From: an uncultured Pseudomonadota bacterium
GTDB lineage: Bacteria > Myxococcota_A > UBA9042 > CAIXZC01
Assembly: GCA_937884235.1 (NCBI GenBank)
Contig: CALGBT010000557.1
Span: forward strand, 1-9,428
Direction: 5' to 3'
Length of the DNA: 9,428 nucleotides
In this document: one piece after another, positions 5,871 to 9,428 of the stretch
Position numbering within the stretch: position 1 is the stretch's first letter
Layout: each line of letters opens with the position of its first letter
Notes under the pieces: generated by a model
The model's input: only the letters and a program-made list of their open reading frames with translations
Databases searched by the model: none
Told to the model about the DNA's origin: nothing
Program-made: the position numbers and the translations under genes

Positions 5871-7334
5871 CTACAGCCCCCTGCGCATACGCTCTTTCAC
5901 CGTTCCGTCCGCATCCCGGATAGTGAGCTCAAGAGGCAACTCCCCTGGTAGCGAATGGGTGGCACAGGCCATACAGGGGTCGTAGGCACGAAAGGCCATC
6001 TCCACCATGTTCAAGCGACCCTGATCCATGGTGCCAGCGGTGATCAGTGACTTCGCCGCTTGCCCCACGGATAGACTGATTCTTCCAAGATTGTTCTGGG
6101 TCGCCACAATCAGGTTGACGCCAGTAATCAAACCCCGGTCATCAGCCTGATAGTGATGGATCAGTGTGCCTCGAGGGGCCTCAATGACCCCGATACCATC
6201 GCCTTTGCAAGGTCCCGGCAGGTTGCGAATGTGCGGGTTCGTAATCTCCGGATGCTGTGCCAACTCCAGCAGGCGTTCGGCGGCATAGAGCGCTTCCACC
6301 AACCGCGCCCAATGGAAGGCCAGGGTGTGCCCCGACGGACGCCCGCCCAACACTTCGAACATCTGCTCGTAACGAGCCTGGGCGCGTGGCGTCGCCATCC
6401 CGGAAGCAACGTTGAGCCGCGCCAGCGGTGCCACCGCGTAAATCCCGCTATCAGCCCCGTCCGTGAATCCGTTCCAGCCCACAGCCTTGAGGAACGGGAA
6501 CTTCGTATAGGTCCAGGGTTCAACGTGCTCAGCAATATGCTCCAGGTAATCTCTGCCCGCGAATTGCGCAAAGGGCTCGCCGGTGGGCGTCACCACCTTC
6601 ACCTGGCCATCGTAGAAATTCACCTTGTCATTCTCGTCCACCAGACCCATGTAGTAGGTCTGGTGCTGGTAGACGGGCCCGGTAATCAAATCGACATAGG
6701 CCGGGTTACCCAGCACCAGCTTCTCGAACACTCCCAGAGCAAACTCAGCAAACTCCACCGCGTCTTTGCCGATGGCGATGAATTCATCCCGGTCCTGCGG
6801 GCTTACACCCTTCGACACGCCACCAGGTAGGCCACATACAGGATGTACCGCCTTGCCGCCCAGGGTATTGATGATCTGGCGGGTCCGTCGACGCATGCCA
6901 ATGACCTGCCCGCCGATCTCCATTCCGACCCGGGCCAGCACGCCCAGAATATTTCGCTCAGCAGGATCCGCATCCGGCCCCACCACGAAGTCCGGCCCCC
7001 CCAGGAAGAAGAAATGGAGCGTGTGATCCTCCACCATGAAAGCACTGTAAAGCAATTCTCGGATAAGCTTTGCCGTGGTGGTTGGCTCAACATCAAAAAG
7101 ATCGTCCAAGGCCTTGGCCGATACCAGGTGATGGGCCGATGGGCAAACACCACAAATACGTGGTGTGATGCGAGCCATTTCTTCTGCGGGTCGGCCCTCA
7201 CAGAACTTCTCAAATCCCCGCAACTCAGGAACCTGCAGATAGGCGTGGTGAACGTTGCCATCATCGTTCAAGATGATCTCAATCTTGCCGTGTCCTTCCA
7301 GTCTGGTAATTGGGTCAATAGTCACTTTCTTCAT
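5871..7334 (-). CDS. mvhA: [NiFe]-hydrogenase large subunit, MvhA type (group 3c-like)
   Basis: This is the catalytic subunit: it splits H2 at a Ni-Fe(CN)2CO centre and passes electrons to MvhG. The 487 residues start with MKKVTIDPITRLEGHGKIEI, containing the RxxGH element with E13. The N-terminal metal motif RICGVCPSAHHLVSA (59-73) supplies C61 and C64. The C-terminal motif DPCMACATH (452-460) supplies C454 and C457. Cleavage is expected after H460, removing the 27 residues from SLPGEL to RRGL. Both halves of the active site are intact, with Cys and no selenocysteine codon. The ATG at 7334 overlaps the mvhG stop (ATGA) and has AAGGAGAG eight bases upstream. The open frame runs further upstream to 7550, but that part lies inside mvhG and is not hydrogenase-like. 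Placement in group 3c rests on the mvhD and hdrA neighbours; group 3b/3d partners (diaphorase subunits) are absent. Confidence 0.95.
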   Translation of the reverse strand: MKKVTIDPITRLEGHGKIEIILNDDGNVHHAYLQVPELRGFEKFCEGRPAEEMARITPRICGVCPSAHHLVSAKALDDLFDVEPTTTAKLIRELLYSAFMVEDHTLHFFFLGGPDFVVGPDADPAERNILGVLARVGMEIGGQVIGMRRRTRQIINTLGGKAVHPVCGLPGGVSKGVSPQDRDEFIAIGKDAVEFAEFALGVFEKLVLGNPAYVDLITGPVYQHQTYYMGLVDENDKVNFYDGQVKVVTPTGEPFAQFAGRDYLEHIAEHVEPWTYTKFPFLKAVGWNGFTDGADSGIYAVAPLARLNVASGMATPRAQARYEQMFEVLGGRPSGHTLAFHWARLVEALYAAERLLELAQHPEITNPHIRNLPGPCKGDGIGVIEAPRGTLIHHYQADDRGLITGVNLIVATQNNLGRISLSVGQAAKSLITAGTMDQGRLNMVEMAFRAYDPCMACATHSLPGELPLELTIRDADGTVKERMRRGL

Positions 7335-8320
7335 GGCGTGGGCTCTCCTTTGTTCTTCATCAGATTCCCCCGATGAGCAAGCGAGGCAGGGAGAGAGAAA
7401 CGGTAAACAGTTCCTGCAATATCGTCGAAAGAAGCTACCACTTCGCCCAGGTCGGGCCGGTCGCCCGGTCCCAAAAGCGCCGCGAAGGCCGAAAGGAAGG
7501 CCGCCCCCTGATCGACGATGCCGTCGGTGGGTCCGTAGCACCCGCGGCAAGGCATGTTAGCTGACATACACTTCTCGCCACATCCGGAGCGCGTCGCCAG
7601 CCCCAGGCAAACAACTCCCTTCGCCAGAAAACACTCGTCGGGATCCACCAGCACCTGATGGATCCGCTTGATCTCCGCAATCTTCAGTTTCTCCGGCTTG
7701 CTCGCCTGGCGTGAACACTCATGGCACATGTTGCGGCCCGGCGAAAGCACCGTCCCGGCTGGCGGCAGATCCCCAGTAAGGATTGCCTGAACAGCAGCAC
7801 TGATGGTGTCCGGCTGAGGTGGGCATCCAGGCAGGTAGTAGTCAACGGCAATCACTTCGTCAAGGCGCAGGACTCGGTTCCAGAATCCGGGGAGCGTCAA
7901 CTCTCCTCCATCAACCTCTGTGACCTTCTGCGGAACCACACCGTTCGGATTATCAAGCGAGGGTACCTCGAGATAGGCCCGACTAAGCGTTGCCACGCGA
8001 TCAGTAAGATTCGACAACCCCGGAATTCCCCCCAGATGAGCACAACTGCCAAAAGCAATGACCGCCTTTGACTTCCGCCGCAAGAGCTTCACCGCATGTT
8101 CCTGGTCATCCATGCGAATGGCACCGTTGATGAAACAGACGTCGATGGACCCGTCGGGCATAGCCTCGATGTCGGCATATTTAGTGTCAATGGCCACCGG
8201 CCAAAAGACAATATCCACTGCCGCGACTACATCCAGGATCCCCTCATTCAAGTCGAGGATCGCCTCCTCGCACCCGCCGCAGCTGGCACACCAATAAAAC
8301 GCAACCTTAGGCTTACTCAT
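7331..8320 (-). CDS. mvhG: [NiFe]-hydrogenase small subunit, MvhG type, with C-terminal ferredoxin-like clusters
   Basis: This is the electron-transfer subunit paired with MvhA. It carries electrons from the Ni-Fe site through three [4Fe-4S] clusters towards MvhD. In 329 residues the proximal-cluster ligands are visible: C14 and C17 in CASCGGCEEA, C93 in GSCAHLGG and C166 in LPGCPPQP; C11 is an additional Cys just ahead. A cysteine-rich C-terminal part follows: MCHEC (C199, C202), C230, C238, C247, C251, and CRGC (C258, C261), suited to two more clusters. There is no Tat signal, so the enzyme is cytoplasmic. The ATG at 8320 overlaps the mvhD stop (ATGA) and has GGGAGGTGA just upstream, a near-perfect ribosome binding site. 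The Cys-rich tail and lack of a signal match F420-non-reducing hydrogenase subunit G rather than membrane-bound small subunits. Confidence 0.93.
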   Translation of the reverse strand: MSKPKVAFYWCASCGGCEEAILDLNEGILDVVAAVDIVFWPVAIDTKYADIEAMPDGSIDVCFINGAIRMDDQEHAVKLLRRKSKAVIAFGSCAHLGGIPGLSNLTDRVATLSRAYLEVPSLDNPNGVVPQKVTEVDGGELTLPGFWNRVLRLDEVIAVDYYLPGCPPQPDTISAAVQAILTGDLPPAGTVLSPGRNMCHECSRQASKPEKLKIAEIKRIHQVLVDPDECFLAKGVVCLGLATRSGCGEKCMSANMPCRGCYGPTDGIVDQGAAFLSAFAALLGPGDRPDLGEVVASFDDIAGTVYRFSLPASLAHRGNLMKNKGEPTP

Positions 8321-8766
8321 CGCTCACCTCCCGCCGCTCTCTCGGAGAACTCCTGAACTCGGGCCGTTTGTAGCGGGCCCAACTGCCGCGTGCTCTCCAC
8401 TATCTCCTTGACCACCGCCGCAAACTTGACACCCTCCGTTGCCGAAATCCATTCCAGGCGCAAACGCTCCGGCTCAATGCCCAATTCCCCCAGCATCTTC
8501 CGCATCAATTGGTAACGGATGAAAGCTGAGTGGTTGCCTTCCTGATAATGGCAATCACCAAAATGGCACCCGAAAATGGCCACCGAATCAGCCCCCTCCG
8601 AAAATGCCTTCAGCACCATCTGGGGCTCAACTCGACCACTGCACATCATTCTTATTACTGAGAACTCCGGTGCAACTTCCAGCTTCCGCGCACCAGCCGA
8701 ATCGGCTCCCGCATAGGAACACCAGTTGCACAGGAAACCCACTACCTTGGGTTGAAATGGTATCAT
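8317..8766 (-). CDS. mvhD: MvhD-type [2Fe-2S] electron-transfer protein linking hydrogenase to HdrA
   Basis: In characterised MvhADG-HdrABC complexes this small iron-sulfur protein bridges the hydrogenase to the HdrA flavin subunit. The 149-residue product shows the family signature: FLCNWCSYAGAD (C13, C16), RMMCSGRV (C42) and FGCHFGDCHYQEGN (C67, C72). The length is typical of a stand-alone MvhD; in some organisms the domain is fused to HdrA, but here it is separate. The chosen ATG at 8766 overlaps the hdrA stop (ATGA) and has GAGGGG about eight bases upstream. An open frame extends 35 codons further upstream, but those lie within hdrA and do not look like this family. It overlaps mvhG by 4 bases at its 3' end. 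Confidence 0.94.
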   Translation of the reverse strand: MIPFQPKVVGFLCNWCSYAGADSAGARKLEVAPEFSVIRMMCSGRVEPQMVLKAFSEGADSVAIFGCHFGDCHYQEGNHSAFIRYQLMRKMLGELGIEPERLRLEWISATEGVKFAAVVKEIVESTRQLGPLQTARVQEFSERAAGGER

Positions 8767-9428
8767 CGCAACACCCCCTCGATCTCCGCAAAGACCTGCG
8801 CAGTGGTAAAATGTCGGCTCTGCATCGCGCCGCTGCCGCAGGCAGGAACGCAGGTGCCACACCCCCGGCAAAGCGCCTCATTCACCGCCACGATCTTCTC
8901 CACTTCCAGATAGGCAAGTGCCCCGTACGGACAGACTGCGAGGCATGACTTGCAGCCACCGCAAGCGTCATCAGTGGACCATGCAACCATGGTCTCCAAC
9001 TCCACCTTGCTTCCCGGCACCAGCCGCCCCAGTATTTTGGCGGCAGCAGCCGCTCCCTGAGTTGTCGCCGCGGCAATGTCCTTGGGACCTTGCATACACC
9101 CGGCGACATAGACCCCCTCAATGGGAGTACTCACGGGGCCGAGGCGACCATGCTCTTCCTTGATAAAGCCGTTACCGTCAAGGGGAACGCCAAAGAGCTC
9201 AGCCAGCGCCGCCGTGTCCTTCCCCGGACGGATGGCGGTGGCCAGCACCACCATATCGGCCTGCAGTACTTCGCAGCCGCTCTCGGTTGGAACAGTTAGC
9301 CGCATTCCGTTGCCGTGAGGCGAAACAGAAATCCCGTCAACATGATTGGTTCGCACGAAAGTGGTGCCGCCGCTGCACACTTCCCGGAAAAGCCCCATGT
9401 TTCCTTTGCCTGCCAGGGCGAGGTCATG
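8763..9428 (-). CDS. hdrA: HdrA-like flavin/iron-sulfur subunit, C-terminal part only (5' end beyond right edge)
   Basis: HdrA is the FAD and [4Fe-4S] subunit of heterodisulfide reductase-type complexes, where electrons from MvhD are thought to be bifurcated. Only the last 221 residues are in the window; the frame is open to base 9428, so the Met at 9398 is internal. The visible part begins in the flavin-binding region, with MVVLATAIRPG (59-69) and the HdrA-typical VYVAGCMQGPKDIAAATTQG (107-126), close to the AGCxQGPKDI signature. The tail is a two-cluster ferredoxin domain: CGGCKSCLAVCP (C156, C159, C162, C166) and CRGCGTCVPACG (C187, C190, C193, C197). The second set has Gly where many ferredoxins have Pro after the last Cys. 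It overlaps mvhD by 4 bases. QmoA-like proteins are relatives, but the mvhD neighbour favours HdrA. Confidence 0.9.
   Translation of the reverse strand, partial: HDLALAGKGNMGLFREVCSGGTTFVRTNHVDGISVSPHGNGMRLTVPTESGCEVLQADMVVLATAIRPGKDTAALAELFGVPLDGNGFIKEEHGRLGPVSTPIEGVYVAGCMQGPKDIAAATTQGAAAAAKILGRLVPGSKVELETMVAWSTDDACGGCKSCLAVCPYGALAYLEVEKIVAVNEALCRGCGTCVPACGSGAMQSRHFTTAQVFAEIEGVLR

Noticed and set aside
6153..6830. 225-codon open frame on the plus strand opposite mvhA
   Set aside because: It lies entirely antisense to the conserved hydrogenase large subunit and its product resembles nothing I recognise.
7335..7550. 72-codon N-terminal extension of mvhA
   Set aside because: It lies within mvhG in another frame, is Arg/Gly-rich, and the conserved family start MKKVTIDPITRLEGH has its own ribosome binding site.
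8767..8871. 35-codon N-terminal extension of mvhD
   Set aside because: It overlaps the conserved ferredoxin end of hdrA and is unlike the family; the ATGA junction marks the true start.
1..9428. CRISPR, insertion sequences, tRNA genes, defence or prophage genes
   Set aside because: No repeat arrays, transposase-like frames, tRNA-like folds or phage genes were seen; the window is filled by recognised chemotaxis and hydrogenase genes.

Overview
The window carries two oppositely oriented gene blocks that converge near base 5030. The left block (plus strand, about 1-5010) is a chemotaxis signalling cluster: the 3' part of cheA, then cheW, cheB and a methyl-accepting chemotaxis protein (MCP). The right block (minus strand, about 9428 down to 5052) reads hdrA (C-terminal part only), mvhD, mvhG, mvhA, a [NiFe]-hydrogenase maturation protease and a tusA-like sulfurtransferase. 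Nearly every base is coding. The only gaps are a 98-base leader before the MCP, 26 bases before tusA, and a 41-base convergent spacer. No tRNA, rRNA, CRISPR array, insertion sequence or clear intrinsic terminator was seen.

Chemotaxis block: CheA is a histidine kinase with no P2 domain (a Pro-rich linker instead) and two consecutive C-terminal CheW-like domains. CheW couples receptor to kinase. CheB is the response-regulator methylesterase. The MCP has a minimal membrane hairpin, no extracytoplasmic sensor, a HAMP-like stretch and a canonical signalling tip. cheA/cheW overlap by 8 bases and cheW/cheB by 4 (GTGA), so these three are probably translationally coupled. The MCP has its own strong ribosome binding site after the 98-base leader. 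No cheR or cheY is present here.

Hydrogenase block: MvhA and MvhG form a group 3c-type [NiFe] hydrogenase. MvhD is a [2Fe-2S] protein that passes electrons to HdrA. HdrA is the flavin subunit that in characterised complexes bifurcates electrons between ferredoxin and a heterodisulfide or similar acceptor. MvhA still carries the C-terminal peptide that maturation proteases remove, and such a protease is encoded next. hdrA/mvhD, mvhD/mvhG and mvhG/mvhA are each joined by a 4-base ATGA overlap, so this is one tightly built operon. HdrB and HdrC are not in the window; they may lie beyond the right edge.

Organism: a motile anaerobic bacterium of fairly high GC (my impression is near 58-60%, not computed). 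The Mvh/Hdr set with a TusA-like protein fits H2-using anaerobes such as sulfur- or sulfate-metabolising Desulfobacterota, Nitrospirota or related deep lineages, but the sequence alone does not fix the taxon. The families are all known. The points worth a second look are the tusA gene closing an H2/Hdr operon, the double CheW tail of CheA, and the sensorless MCP that ends facing the hydrogenase operon.
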